DNA from: Pseudomonas costantinii
Lineage (GTDB): Bacteria; Pseudomonadota; Gammaproteobacteria; Pseudomonadales; Pseudomonadaceae
Length of the DNA stretch: 64,000 bases
Assembly (NCBI RefSeq): GCF_001870435.1
Contig: NZ_MDDR01000052.1
Span: 62,001 to 126,000 of the forward strand
Reading direction: 5' to 3'
The position numbers were made by a program, and so were the translations under genes. The stretch's first letter is position 1. Every line of letters begins with the position of its first letter. The notes beneath the pieces were generated by a model. It saw only the letters and a program-made list of their open reading frames with translations. It was not told where the DNA came from and did no database searches. Shown in pieces: positions 27,654-37,700 of the stretch.

Positions 27654-27785
27654 GGGTGCGGTCCGTGGCCTGTAGTGCGTGAAATGCCGACATCTTAGGC
27701 AGTCAGTGCAGAAAAGAGTAGGCGCCGCACTTCACACGTCAGGTATTCTGCGCCGGGATTTTTAACCTGACAGGAAGTTGAGCGG

Positions 27786-29366
27786 ATGAGTTGCTGGGAA
27801 GTTCTTGGGCTGAACGCCGACGCGGATACACGCAGCATCAAGCGCCGGTACGCGGTATTGCTCAAGCAGCATCGCCCGGACGAGGACCCAACAGGCTTCC
27901 AGCGTCTGCGCGAAGCCTATGAGCACGCGCTGCAATGGAGCCGTTCCGACGCCCCTGCGCACATGCAGCGGCCCGGCCAGATCGAAACCGTGCAACCCGC
28001 AACGGCAGCGCCCGACACGCGGCACGAACACGCCACGGCCCTGGTCGCAGATGCCACACCGCAGGATTTACAACGCCGCTATCAACAGGCCCGCGACGCG
28101 GACTGCGCTGAGGCGTTTGAGGCTTTGCTGCTTGAGCGCTGCCTGACCCAGGCCGAGCCTTCGATCACACAGTGGGCAATCACCCACCTGCACTGGCTCA
28201 GCCCCTGGCAACGGGACGTGCCGGTACGCCTGTCCGAGCATCGCCTGAATGCTTTGCTGTCGCGGATGTTCACAGATCTTGGGCGCTCCCTCACCCAGTT
28301 GCTGGAACAGCAACAAGTCGATGCGTTCAACAGTCTATTGATCGAGTTGAACCAGACGGAATGGCTCAAGCCCATCGAACGTCACGAACGGCTCAACGCA
28401 CTGCTGGCGAGTAGTTTGCTGGCCAGTTCGTTCTGGTCCGAAACACTGTTTGAAACCCTGTGTGCCCAGCAAAACTGGTCACCCAAGTTCCAGGAAAACC
28501 GCTGCCCCGAGCCTCAGTGGTCGCACTTGCAGGCGCGCAATGCGCTGGAGCATTTCGCGGCGCACATACGTCACGCGGCGACCCTGGACTCCCGAGAGTC
28601 GCCACACCGCGCGGCACGGTTGTTGTTTGGCGAGATGACGCTTGAGGAGCGCAAACGCTTCGCACGGCGTTTTGGTGAATCCGACTGGCACGCCTGCCGT
28701 ACCCTCAGCGAAAACCTGATTCAGCACTACCCGGCACTGTGCGCGGAAATGCCCGGTGGCGACCCCTACTTCTGGCGCGACTGGGAACGCGTCAGTCGCC
28801 CGTGGCCAATGTTCGTCGCCTTGCTGGGAATGGCCGCCGGTTGGGCACTCCACGACCAGTTGAGCACCGATCACAGCCTGATGGACACCCTGGGCCAGGC
28901 ACTGAGCTGGACGCTGCTGATCGCCACCCCGGCCTTGCTCATCCTGGCCATCTGGCTTCCGGCTACCGACGATTATGGCAAGATTGATGAGCGGCTCACC
29001 CTGCGCCTGGCGCCATGGCTGAGCTTTCGTCGCCCAGCCCCCCTGGTCATTCGCGAGATAGCGCCATGTTGGCTGTTGGGGCTGCTGATCTGGATGATTT
29101 TGGGCAGCTTCGCGTTGATCGGCTACATGGCAGCGTTGCATACGCTGGGGTTGGCGCAGCGCGTGCTGGGAAGGCCTGCGGTTCGCCTGGCGCTTGAAAC
29201 GCATCTCTCGCCCAAGCGCCTGAAAATATTCGGCCTCGGCGTCGTTGTACTGATGGTGCTCGCGGCACAAACGCACCACGACAACTGGCCTGTAGAACGT
29301 GATGAGGGGTTACAGCCGTTCATGATGAGTGCATGCAGCGGTTTGAAAACGGGGTGCCTACCGTGA
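27786..29366 (+). CDS. J-domain-like membrane protein (degenerate HPD)
   Basis: 526 residues. Residues 1-60 look like a DnaJ J-domain (CWEVLGLNADADTRSIKRRY, then LREAYEHAL), but the catalytic HPD tripeptide reads HRPDEDP, with an extra arginine. A middle helical region follows, then four or so transmembrane helices (about 345-365, 380-400, 435-460, 490-505). AGGAAG precedes the ATG. The next gene overlaps by 4 bp, so the pair is probably co-translated. A role as a membrane-bound co-chaperone is inference; the altered HPD suggests it may not stimulate DnaK normally. Confidence 0.72.
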   Translation: MSCWEVLGLNADADTRSIKRRYAVLLKQHRPDEDPTGFQRLREAYEHALQWSRSDAPAHMQRPGQIETVQPATAAPDTRHEHATALVADATPQDLQRRYQQARDADCAEAFEALLLERCLTQAEPSITQWAITHLHWLSPWQRDVPVRLSEHRLNALLSRMFTDLGRSLTQLLEQQQVDAFNSLLIELNQTEWLKPIERHERLNALLASSLLASSFWSETLFETLCAQQNWSPKFQENRCPEPQWSHLQARNALEHFAAHIRHAATLDSRESPHRAARLLFGEMTLEERKRFARRFGESDWHACRTLSENLIQHYPALCAEMPGGDPYFWRDWERVSRPWPMFVALLGMAAGWALHDQLSTDHSLMDTLGQALSWTLLIATPALLILAIWLPATDDYGKIDERLTLRLAPWLSFRRPAPLVIREIAPCWLLGLLIWMILGSFALIGYMAALHTLGLAQRVLGRPAVRLALETHLSPKRLKIFGLGVVVLMVLAAQTHHDNWPVERDEGLQPFMMSACSGLKTGCLP

Positions 29367-30310
29367 AACGTCAGACGCTTGCCGTTCTCTGCGTTGGCCT
29401 GATCGGCCTGGTGGTGCTCAGCAACATGAAAAGCTGGGTGAACGCCACAGGCGCCACCGAATACCAGCAAGCCCAGGCACTGCGACCGCTGATCGATTGC
29501 CTCAACCGCGTCGACAGCAATTGGCGGGTTGCCTACGACAACTATCGCCAACGCTCTCCCCGCGCCAATGCGCCTGGCCTTGAGAGCATTGAAGGTCAAC
29601 AACACAACCAAGGCCCACGATTAAGCCAGTTTGACTACAACGACAAGCGACCGGGCCTGTGCCTGTTGAACGCCACCCAAACCACTGCATTAAGGCAATC
29701 CCTGCCGGAGTTGGCCGGGATCCAACTGCGTTATGCCAATCAATTGGTGCGGGTGTACATGGCGACAGAGAAGTTCGACTTTTACCCCGATTCGACGCTA
29801 CCGGCCCTGAATGCTGCCGACAGGGCCGCCAGCGATGCGCGTTTTTTCCCGCTGGCGCAAGCCCTCCTCGACGTCTCCGACGAATTGCGCACAGCCGTGG
29901 ACCAGGCCGACCGTCGCATGCGCCTGGAGCAGCTCAAACAATTACAGGCGCGCGGCAAACATCAGTTGGCTCGGGTCCCGGAGCTGATCCTGAAAACCCG
30001 TGATACCCAGCAAAGCCTCAACCCGAATCACCTGGAGCCACAGCAGTTGGCCAATGCCTTCGGTTACCTGCAATCGGCCTGGGCCAGCGGTCGGTACACC
30101 CTGCGCCCGGACCAGGCAAAGCCCGACCCGGACGCTCAGCGTATCTGGAAGCACGTCGAACAACCGGGCAACGACTATTTGCAGGCCCTGCAACAGCTCG
30201 CTCTGCACGTGAACGAGCCGGCCAAAACCGCTGTCGATTACGCTGAAACCCAGCGTCGTCTCGACCTGTTGGTAGATGCCTACAACCAAGCGGTGAGACG
30301 CGACTATTGA
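29363..30310 (+). CDS. DUF3829-like exported/anchored protein
   Basis: 315 residues with one N-terminal hydrophobic segment (LAVLCVGLIGLVVLS) acting as signal or anchor, then a helical domain of the DUF3829 (YiiG-like) style containing RPLIDCLNRVDSNW and YPDSTLP. I place the start at GTG 29363, which overlaps the stop of the J-domain gene as GTGA and follows GGGG. An ATG at 29333 would add 10 residues. Function unknown; the overlap suggests it works with the J-domain protein. Confidence 0.65.
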   Translation: MKRQTLAVLCVGLIGLVVLSNMKSWVNATGATEYQQAQALRPLIDCLNRVDSNWRVAYDNYRQRSPRANAPGLESIEGQQHNQGPRLSQFDYNDKRPGLCLLNATQTTALRQSLPELAGIQLRYANQLVRVYMATEKFDFYPDSTLPALNAADRAASDARFFPLAQALLDVSDELRTAVDQADRRMRLEQLKQLQARGKHQLARVPELILKTRDTQQSLNPNHLEPQQLANAFGYLQSAWASGRYTLRPDQAKPDPDAQRIWKHVEQPGNDYLQALQQLALHVNEPAKTAVDYAETQRRLDLLVDAYNQAVRRDY

Positions 30311-30366
30311 GTGAATGCTAGTGCACCGTTCAGCCGCAGTTCAGCAATGGTCAATATTTCTTGTTT

Positions 30367-30385
30367 AGCAATGAGTATCATTATG
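30367..30385. promoter_or_regulatory. Probable Fur box upstream of efeU
   Basis: AGCAATGAGTATCATTATG matches the 19-bp Fur consensus (GATAATGATAATCATTATC) at 13 of 19 positions and is placed about 40 nt before the efeU start. Iron repression of the operon is the natural reading. Confidence 0.75.
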
Positions 30386-30425
30386 TTACAAATTAGCATC
30401 CTATCCAGTCTTGATGCGGTGCCGA

Positions 30426-31271
30426 ATGCTTGTTCCTTTTTTAATCATGCTGCGCGAAGGCATTGAAGCGGCATTGATCGTTGGCATCATCGCCAGTTAC
30501 CTACAACAGACCGGCCGCGGCCAGTGGATGCCCGCCGTGTGGATTGGCGTGTTCCTGGCTGCCGCCCTGGCCCTGCTGGTAGGCGGTGGCCTGGAACTGG
30601 TCAGCGCTGAATTCCCGCAAAAACAGCAAGAGCTGTTCGAAGGTGTCGTGGGCCTGGTGGCCGTGGGCATCCTCAGCTCCATGGTGTTCTGGATGCGCAA
30701 GGTGGCGCGCTCCATCAAACATTCCCTGCACCAATCCCTTGACCACGCACTGACTGGCTCCAAACACCAGGTGATCGCGCTGATCGCCATGGTGTTTTTC
30801 GCCGTGGCCCGCGAGGGTCTGGAGACCGTGTTCTTCCTGCTGGCGGTGTTCCAGCAGAGCGAAGGCCCGGGCGCACCGATTGGCGCCCTGCTCGGCCTGA
30901 TCCTGGCGATTATCGTCGGCTTCCTGATCTATTCCGGCAGCATGCGCCTGAACCTCAGCGCGTTTTTCCGCTGGACCGGCCTGTTCATCCTCGTCGTGGC
31001 CGCCGGCATTCTTGCCAATTCGGTGCAGGCCCTGCACGAAGCCGGCGTGTGGAACCACTGGCAAACCGTGTTGTTCGACTTCAGTGCCGCGCTGCCGATG
31101 GACAGCCCGCTGGGCTCGGTGCTGGCCGGGATGTTCGGCTACCAGGAGGCGCCGACCATCAGCACCCTGGGCGCCTATCTGATTTACCTGGTGGTGGCCC
31201 TGGTGATGTTTTTCCTGCCCTCGGCCCCCGCCAAACCTGTCGCCAAATCTTCTTCCGTTTCCAGCCAATAA
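30426..31271 (+). CDS. efeU: Ferrous iron permease EfeU (FTR1 family)
   Basis: 281-residue inner-membrane permease with about seven transmembrane helices and the two RExxE iron-ligand motifs: REGIE near residue 10 and REGLE near residue 133. It starts with MLVPFLIMLREG at 30426, matching E. coli EfeU (MFVPFLIMLREG); an in-frame ATG at 30411 is less likely. Part of a four-gene cluster with efeO, efeB and a second M75 gene. It probably imports Fe(II), or Fe(III) after oxidation, under iron limitation. Confidence 0.92.
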   Translation: MLVPFLIMLREGIEAALIVGIIASYLQQTGRGQWMPAVWIGVFLAAALALLVGGGLELVSAEFPQKQQELFEGVVGLVAVGILSSMVFWMRKVARSIKHSLHQSLDHALTGSKHQVIALIAMVFFAVAREGLETVFFLLAVFQQSEGPGAPIGALLGLILAIIVGFLIYSGSMRLNLSAFFRWTGLFILVVAAGILANSVQALHEAGVWNHWQTVLFDFSAALPMDSPLGSVLAGMFGYQEAPTISTLGAYLIYLVVALVMFFLPSAPAKPVAKSSSVSSQ

Positions 31272-31281
31272 GGACCGTCTC

Positions 31282-32484
31282 TTGTCCAACCCAACCCCTC
31301 AACCGGCTCCGCCGTCCCGTGCCCTGCGCTGGGCCGTGGCCGGCTCGGTGGTCGTGATGATCGCCGCCGGTGGCTTGTTTTATTACGCCTCGCAATTGGC
31401 CGCGGCTAAACGCAAGACCAACAGCAATGAAATCGCCGTGACCATCCACGGCCACGCCTGTGAGCCCAACGAGCTGACCGTACCGGCCGGCCGCGCGAGT
31501 TTTCGCATCATCAACCGCTCCGACCGGGCGGTGGAGTGGGAAATCCTCGACGGCGTACTGGTGATCGAGGAGCGGGAAAACATCGCCCCCGGCCTGAGCC
31601 AGGTGATCAACGCCAACCTGTTGCCCGGCGACTATGCGATCACCTGCGGCTTGCTGAGCAACCCGCGCGGCACATTGCATGTCACACCCACCGCTGAGTC
31701 CGATGCCCAAGCCAAGGCCAAGCCATCGATGGTGGCCTTTATCGGCCCATTATCGGAGTTCCGCGTGTACCTGAGCGGTCAAGGCAGTGCACTGGTCAAG
31801 GCCGCGACCGCCTTGCAGCAGGCCATCGACGCCGGTGACCTGACCCAGGCGCAGGCGCTGTATGTACCGGCCCGTGAGGCGTATCAGCGACTGGCGCCGG
31901 CGTCCCAACGCCTGGCGGAACTGGATAACGCGATCAACGCCCGCGCCGACTACTTTGAAAAACGCGAACAAGACCCGGCTTTCAGCGGCTTCCACCGCCT
32001 GGAATACAGCCTGTTCCAGCAACGCAGCCTGGATGGCCTGGCCCCGGTCGCCCAACGCCTGGTCACCGACGTCACCACCCTCAAGCAACAATTGCTGGCC
32101 CAGTCCCTGCCACCGGAGCAACTGGTGAGCATTGTGGTGCGCAACCTCAACAGCCTGGCTGACGTACGCGCGGCCAGCGGTGAAGAGGAACGTTATAGCC
32201 ATATCGACCTCAACGGTTTTGCCGCCAACCTGGACGCCGCCCGCAAGGTGATCGACCTGATGCGCCCGCTGCTGGCCAAGTCCGCCGCCGACCTGCTGCC
32301 GAAAATCGACAGCGCCCTCGCCGCCTTCGATGCCGAACTCAATGGCTTCAAGGTCGACAGCGGTTACATCAGCTACGACAGCGTTACTGTTGATCAGCGT
32401 AAGCAGATCGCCGACAAGGCCAAGGCTCTGGCCGTTGTACTCGATGGAATCGACCCCGCCCTTGGCCTTTCCGGCCTGCAGTGA
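31282..32484 (+). CDS. efeO: Iron uptake protein EfeO (cupredoxin plus M75/imelysin)
   Basis: 400 residues beginning at TTG with AAGGA 8 nt upstream. An N-terminal hydrophobic anchor/signal (about 15-38) precedes a cupredoxin-like domain (about 50-135, with ending PGDYAITCGLL) and then an M75 peptidase-like imelysin domain (about 145-400) with the HxxE motif in FHRLEYSLF. A periplasmic carrier feeding EfeU. The gap after efeU is only 10 bp. Confidence 0.9.
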   Translation: MSNPTPQPAPPSRALRWAVAGSVVVMIAAGGLFYYASQLAAAKRKTNSNEIAVTIHGHACEPNELTVPAGRASFRIINRSDRAVEWEILDGVLVIEERENIAPGLSQVINANLLPGDYAITCGLLSNPRGTLHVTPTAESDAQAKAKPSMVAFIGPLSEFRVYLSGQGSALVKAATALQQAIDAGDLTQAQALYVPAREAYQRLAPASQRLAELDNAINARADYFEKREQDPAFSGFHRLEYSLFQQRSLDGLAPVAQRLVTDVTTLKQQLLAQSLPPEQLVSIVVRNLNSLADVRAASGEEERYSHIDLNGFAANLDAARKVIDLMRPLLAKSAADLLPKIDSALAAFDAELNGFKVDSGYISYDSVTVDQRKQIADKAKALAVVLDGIDPALGLSGLQ

Positions 32485-32498
32485 AGACGACCTAAACG

Positions 32499-33815
32499 AT
32501 GAGTGATTCAGAACAGTTTTCCGCACCCTTTTCAGCACAACGTCGCCGCGTCCTATTGGGCATGGCCGCCACTGGCGCCGCGATTGCCGGCAGCACCTTG
32601 ACCTGCCCGGCCATGGCGGCTGCGGCCGAACAAGTCACCACCGCACCGCGCAGTGACAAGACCCAGGATCACCACGATTTTTTCGGCAAGCACCAGAGCG
32701 GGATCGTCACGCCACGCCCGGCTTGCGGGATGCTGGTAGCGTTCGACGTATTGGCCAACGACCGTGAAGACTTGGAACGGTTGTTTCGCACCCTGAACGA
32801 GCGCATCAGTTTTCTGATGACCGGTGGCACCGTGCCGCAAGTCGACCCGAAACTACCGCCCACTGACTCCGGCATTCTCGGCCCGGTGGTCACGCCGGAT
32901 AACCTGACCATCACCGTTTCGGTCGGCGAGTCGCTGTTCGATGAGCGCTTCGGCCTCACTGCCGTCAAACCCAAGCGCCTGAGCCGCATGGTTGGGTTCC
33001 CCAACGACGCCTTGGACCCGGCGCAGTGCCACGGCGACTTGAGCCTGCAATTTTGCTCCAACACAACGGACACCAATATCCACGCCCTGCGCGACATCGT
33101 GAAGAACCTGCCGGACCTGCTGCTGGTGCGCTGGAAACAGGAAGGCAGTGTGCCGCCCCAGGCCCCTGCCCGTCCGGGTGAACCTGCACAAAGCGCGCGT
33201 AACTTCCTGGGCTTTCGTGACGGTTCGGCCAACCCGAACTCCAACGATGACAAGGCCATGGACCAGATCGTCTGGGTACAACCTGCCAGCGACGAACCCG
33301 CCTGGGCTGCCAATGGCAGCTATCAAGCCGTGCGGATCATCCGCAACTTCGTCGAGCGCTGGGACCGCACCCCGCTGCAAGAACAGGAAAGCATCATCGG
33401 TCGCGTCAAACCCACCGGTGCGCCGATGGATGGCGAGAAAGAAACCCAGGTTCCCGATTACAGCAAGGACCCGGAAGGCAAGTTGACCAAACTCGATGCC
33501 CACATCCGCCTGGCCAACCCACGTACCGCGCAGACCCAGGCCAATCTGATCCTGCGTCGGCCGTTCAACTACTCCAACGGCGTCAACAAAAACGGTCAAC
33601 TGGACATGGGGCTGTTGTTCATCTGCTACCAGGCTGACCTGGAGAAAGGCTTTATCAGCGTGCAAACCCGGCTCAACGGCGAGCCCCTGGAGGAATACCT
33701 CAAGCCGGTCGGCGGCGGGTACTTCTTCACCTTGCCGGGGGTCACCCATCCTGCGGATTTCATTGGGCGCACGCTGCTCGCTGCAACGCACCCTAAAACC
33801 ACTGCCAAGACCTAA
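32499..33815 (+). CDS. efeB: Deferrochelatase/peroxidase EfeB (Dyp type, Tat-exported)
   Basis: 438 residues. The twin-arginine signal QRRRVLLGMAATG is at residues 14-26 and is cut near AMAAAAEQ. The Dyp motif GFRDGSANP (GxxDG, about residue 240) and the proximal heme histidine motif HIRLANPR (about residue 335) are intact. A heme peroxidase that oxidises ferrous iron, or frees iron from heme, in the periplasm. Follows efeO by 14 bp. Confidence 0.92.
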   Translation: MSDSEQFSAPFSAQRRRVLLGMAATGAAIAGSTLTCPAMAAAAEQVTTAPRSDKTQDHHDFFGKHQSGIVTPRPACGMLVAFDVLANDREDLERLFRTLNERISFLMTGGTVPQVDPKLPPTDSGILGPVVTPDNLTITVSVGESLFDERFGLTAVKPKRLSRMVGFPNDALDPAQCHGDLSLQFCSNTTDTNIHALRDIVKNLPDLLLVRWKQEGSVPPQAPARPGEPAQSARNFLGFRDGSANPNSNDDKAMDQIVWVQPASDEPAWAANGSYQAVRIIRNFVERWDRTPLQEQESIIGRVKPTGAPMDGEKETQVPDYSKDPEGKLTKLDAHIRLANPRTAQTQANLILRRPFNYSNGVNKNGQLDMGLLFICYQADLEKGFISVQTRLNGEPLEEYLKPVGGGYFFTLPGVTHPADFIGRTLLAATHPKTTAKT

Positions 33816-33841
33816 AACAAACCCAGAGCGGAAAACGTCCC

Positions 33842-34660
33842 ATGAAGAAGTCGACTATCGCGTTGTCGTTGTTAATGACCCTTTCACCGCTGGCAGCGTT
33901 CGCCGCTACCGCGCCGCTGGACCTGGTAGGCCCGGTCTCGGACTACAAGATCTACGTCACCGAAGAAATCGGTGAGCTGGTCACCCAGACCAAAGCGTTC
34001 ACCGACGCCATCAACAAAGGCGACCTGGCCACCGCCCAGAAGCTCTACGCACCGACCCGTGTGCACTATGAGTCCATCGAGCCGATCGCCGAGCTGTTCA
34101 GCGACCTCGACGCCTCCATCGACTCGCGTGTCGACGACCACGAAAAAGGCGTGAAGGCCGATGACTTCACCGGTTTCCACCGCATCGAGTACACCCTGTT
34201 CTCCGAGAAGACCACCAAAGGCCTCGAAGCGCTGACTGCCAAGCTCAACAGCGACGTCAACGACCTGAAAACCCGCGTTGACGGCCTGACCTTCCCACCG
34301 GAGAAAGTCGTCGGCGGCGCTGCTGCACTGCTGGAAGAAGTCGCCGCCACCAAGATCTCCGGTGAAGAAGACCGCTACAGCCACACCGACCTGTATGACT
34401 TCCAGGGCAACATCGACGGCGCGAAGAAAATCGTCGACCTGTTCCGTGGCCAGATCGAGAAGCAAGACAAAGTCTTCCTGGCCAAGGTCGACAAGAACTT
34501 TGCCGCCGTGGACAAGATCCTCGCCAAGTACAAGACCAAGGATGGCGGTTTTGAGACCTACGACAAGGTCAAGGAAAACGACCGCAAGGCCCTGGTGGGT
34601 CCGGTCACCACCCTGGCGGAAGACCTGTCGACCCTGCGCGGCAAGCTGGGTTTGAACTGA
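33842..34660 (+). CDS. Second M75/imelysin iron-uptake protein, without cupredoxin domain (EfeM/EfeO2 type)
   Basis: 272 residues with a cleavable signal peptide (MKKSTIALSLLMTLSPLAAFA) and a single M75 domain with FHRIEYTLF (HxxE) and SGEEDRYSHTDLYDF. It resembles the C-terminal half of the neighbouring EfeO but lacks the cupredoxin part. It probably binds iron in the periplasm, as the EfeM-type proteins do. Last gene of the efe cluster, 26 bp after efeB. Confidence 0.88.
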   Translation: MKKSTIALSLLMTLSPLAAFAATAPLDLVGPVSDYKIYVTEEIGELVTQTKAFTDAINKGDLATAQKLYAPTRVHYESIEPIAELFSDLDASIDSRVDDHEKGVKADDFTGFHRIEYTLFSEKTTKGLEALTAKLNSDVNDLKTRVDGLTFPPEKVVGGAAALLEEVAATKISGEEDRYSHTDLYDFQGNIDGAKKIVDLFRGQIEKQDKVFLAKVDKNFAAVDKILAKYKTKDGGFETYDKVKENDRKALVGPVTTLAEDLSTLRGKLGLN

Positions 34661-34675
34661 TACCCCCCTCCTCGT

Positions 34676-34708
34676 ATCGCGCATTCGCCGTTGAGCAAAA
34701 TGCGCGAT
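34676..34708. other. Inverted repeat between convergent efe operon and the 1290-residue gene
   Basis: ATCGCGCATT (34676-34685) and AATGCGCGAT (34699-34708) form a 10-bp perfect stem with a 13-nt loop between two convergent stops. There is no T-tract on either side, so it may be a weak bidirectional terminator. Confidence 0.55.
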
Positions 34709-34725
34709 CGGGGAGTGGCACTCAC

Positions 34726-37700
34726 TTAACTCACAGGAGCGTCCGGCTTGAAGTCTGCAAGCGGTGCTCCGGTGGGTTTGCGAGAGACAGGATCAATGGC
34801 GTACCAGTTGCCGTTCACTTGCACGGCATACAACGCGCAACTTTGACTGACGCCCACCCGGCGCTCCGGGTAGGCGCTCGCTGCCTGACCCGCCGCAACG
34901 GGGGCCAGAGTGTCGTACACCCCCAGCCCCCAACGGCACTTCTCAAAAGCGGTAGTGGCCATAAAAACGCCTTCGCCCATGTTAACCAACTCACCGGCCA
35001 ACACTTTCTTGGCGGCGGCTATCAATTTAGGACCAGCCTTCAGTACATCAACTGCACCATCAAGTGGGTTGAACAGGCTACGAAAAAATGGCGTGGCCCC
35101 CGTCATAGCCCCCATCCTGAACGCGCGCGTGCCGAACGGAACAACCGCTTTGAGGCCCTTGTAAAAGTTTTTGGCACCCGCAATCCCCCCCGTGACTGCA
35201 AATGATGCGAAATCGATCAACAGCCCCTTGAGCCCGGCACCAAAGTTCCCGTCGGCAATATCGGCGATAGCACCCACGAACGGAATCAAGCTCAATACCG
35301 TCTTCAGGTTATCCTTGGTAAAGACTTTCCCGGAATCAAACGGGTAGCTGCGTCTTTTCTGCAGTGCCGTGGGTTGGTTGGCGTACTCAACCAGCGGCTC
35401 ACGTTTCACATCGAACGTGGCGTCAACGACCGCCTTGGCAATATCGCGAGTTTTAGTTGAGGACCAACTATTGGGCGTAAATCCGGGCGCTTGGGCAAAA
35501 CGCAGCGTCTGAGCGCGGCCAGGCAGCGTCTCCCCGAACTTTTCGATGATTGCGTTCGTACGGACCCCGGGGCGGGGTTGATCCCCAGTTTGATAAGCCT
35601 GCAGGTCAAAATCCACCGGTGCCGTCTTGCGAAAGTCCTCTCTGCTGTAGCTGAAGCCGGGGCCGGGTACCTGGCCCTTTTGAATCACCCCGTTCAGCTC
35701 AAGCTTCGAGAACACTAAATAACGCTTATACATTTTCATTGAGCCCGGAAACATTTCCAGATAGGTATAACCATCCGTTGTCCCCTCGGTTTTATAGCGC
35801 AACAGAACGCCTCGTCTGGCCCTCTTTTCAGACACTTTCGAGTCTTTTCCCTGGTCCTGATCCAAAGGCTCTCCGGTCTCTTCACGCAAGGTGAAGATCT
35901 CCACATCGCCAGCCTCCAGGCCTTTGCGCACGTCCAACGGCGCGTTGGCGATCATCAGCCGAATCATCGTTTCGTGCGCAGTTCGGCTGTCGGCCAGGTA
36001 CTGATCCACAGCTGGCCCTACCAATGGGGGTATCTGCGGCAGGCTCTTGATTCTCTCGTTGAAGGTTTCCTGAGAAATTTTGGGGTGGCTAAATTTGTAT
36101 TTTTTTTCGCCGGACACCAGCTCATTAAGCCACTTCTGGAAAGTGAAAAGCGGGTCAAGTTTTGCTTGCCCGGCCAGGATCACTTCGGTCAACAGCGGTT
36201 GACGTGTTTCCAGGTGCGCGTGTTGCCTCGGGTTAAAAGGCACGTTGGTATCGAGTTCAAGTTTGAATCGACGAATTTCATCCTTGGTCATTTCAGGAAA
36301 CAGCACGGCCAGTTGATCAACCAGCAAGCTTGTCTGGTTCACAGGCTCGCGTGTCATGCTCTGGAATGCGTTGTAGACGCTACTCTCCCGGTCTGCGAAC
36401 GCCTGAGCGGCGGCTTTGTAATCCCCTGGGGAGTAACGTCCATCAGATGTCTTGGGGAAGACACCATTCATCACTGCCCAATCCAGCAAGGGCGGCGCCC
36501 CAATGGTCTTGATCAGTTGTTCTTGCTCGGCTCCCATTGGATCGAGCCGTGCAAGGGTTTGAGCCTGAGTAATGTTCAATGATCGGGAGCTGCCTGCTCC
36601 ACCGAGTGTTTCTGCCATGGCACAGCCAAGACGCAGGTTCATCCAGGACACCGAACCGATGCTGACTTGCCCAGGCGATAGCTTGAGAGCTGCCGGAGCA
36701 TCTGATGGCAAGGCAGGATCGGGCTTGAGCAGGAACTCAGGCGCCGCTTGCGCCAGCAACATATGGGCGATCAGGGAGGCCGTTTTGGCATTGGCACCTT
36801 TGCTTTTCAAGTGAGTTTCGACGTCGCCCCTCACTTCATCCAGCGTGCGACCAAGATTGCCGGGCTGATAGATCTCGTACCCGGCCACCACCCCCGGCTT
36901 GCCGGGCATCTGCGTGGTAACGCTCGCCTTGATGGCCGACGCCAACAGTTGATGACGGGTTGCTCTAGAAAGGGGTTTACCATCAGCAACCTCGACCATA
37001 TTCAGCAAAACTGCCAATTCCTGCGCTTTGGCGGTGCCTTGGGGAGAATCGAAAAACACTTGAAGCTGCAAGTGTGGGTCATTCGGCAAGTCTTGCCGGC
37101 TCATATGACTAACCAACAGTTGGGTGACCGACCCAACCCCTGTGGACTTTTCCCTCAACACCGCAAAATCGCTGGATGACAGCGCTCCCGGCGCCCAGGC
37201 ATACGGCGACAGGCCTGCGTAATCCCCCACCACGGGGGATGGCGGCAGCTTACTGGTCAGCCAGCCGATCACTGAATTCAGTTCTGTCGCCGTACCAGGG
37301 GAGCCGAGCCCGGAGAATTCCAGTACCTGCCGCACGTCGTACGTCGCCGAAGCGTACAAGGCATTCCCGGTGGTTCTACTCATGGCCACAAGCTGATCAA
37401 ATTCCGCACTGAGCTTATTGATAGCGGCTTTTTCGGCTGGATTACCGCCCACACTGACCTTGCTGATCTCATCCTCCAGGTAGCGCTGCAAGGACACCCA
37501 CTGATTGCCGGAATCGCGCAGTTCAAGGTTGCCGTCGGATATTCTGTAAACATTTTCACCCGCGCCGAACCCGATTTTCTCGATAAACGCCTTGAAAACC
37601 GGCGCTGCCAGCCAGTCGACAAAACGATCACGGGGCACTTGGCTTTTTTGCGCCAGGGACGACTCTGGGTAAATAACTGCGCGCTGCTGGCTCAAATCAG

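Noticed and set aside
30411..30425. Earlier ATG for efeU
   Set aside because: The family start MLVPFLIMLREG begins at 30426 and the extra MMRCR has no family support.
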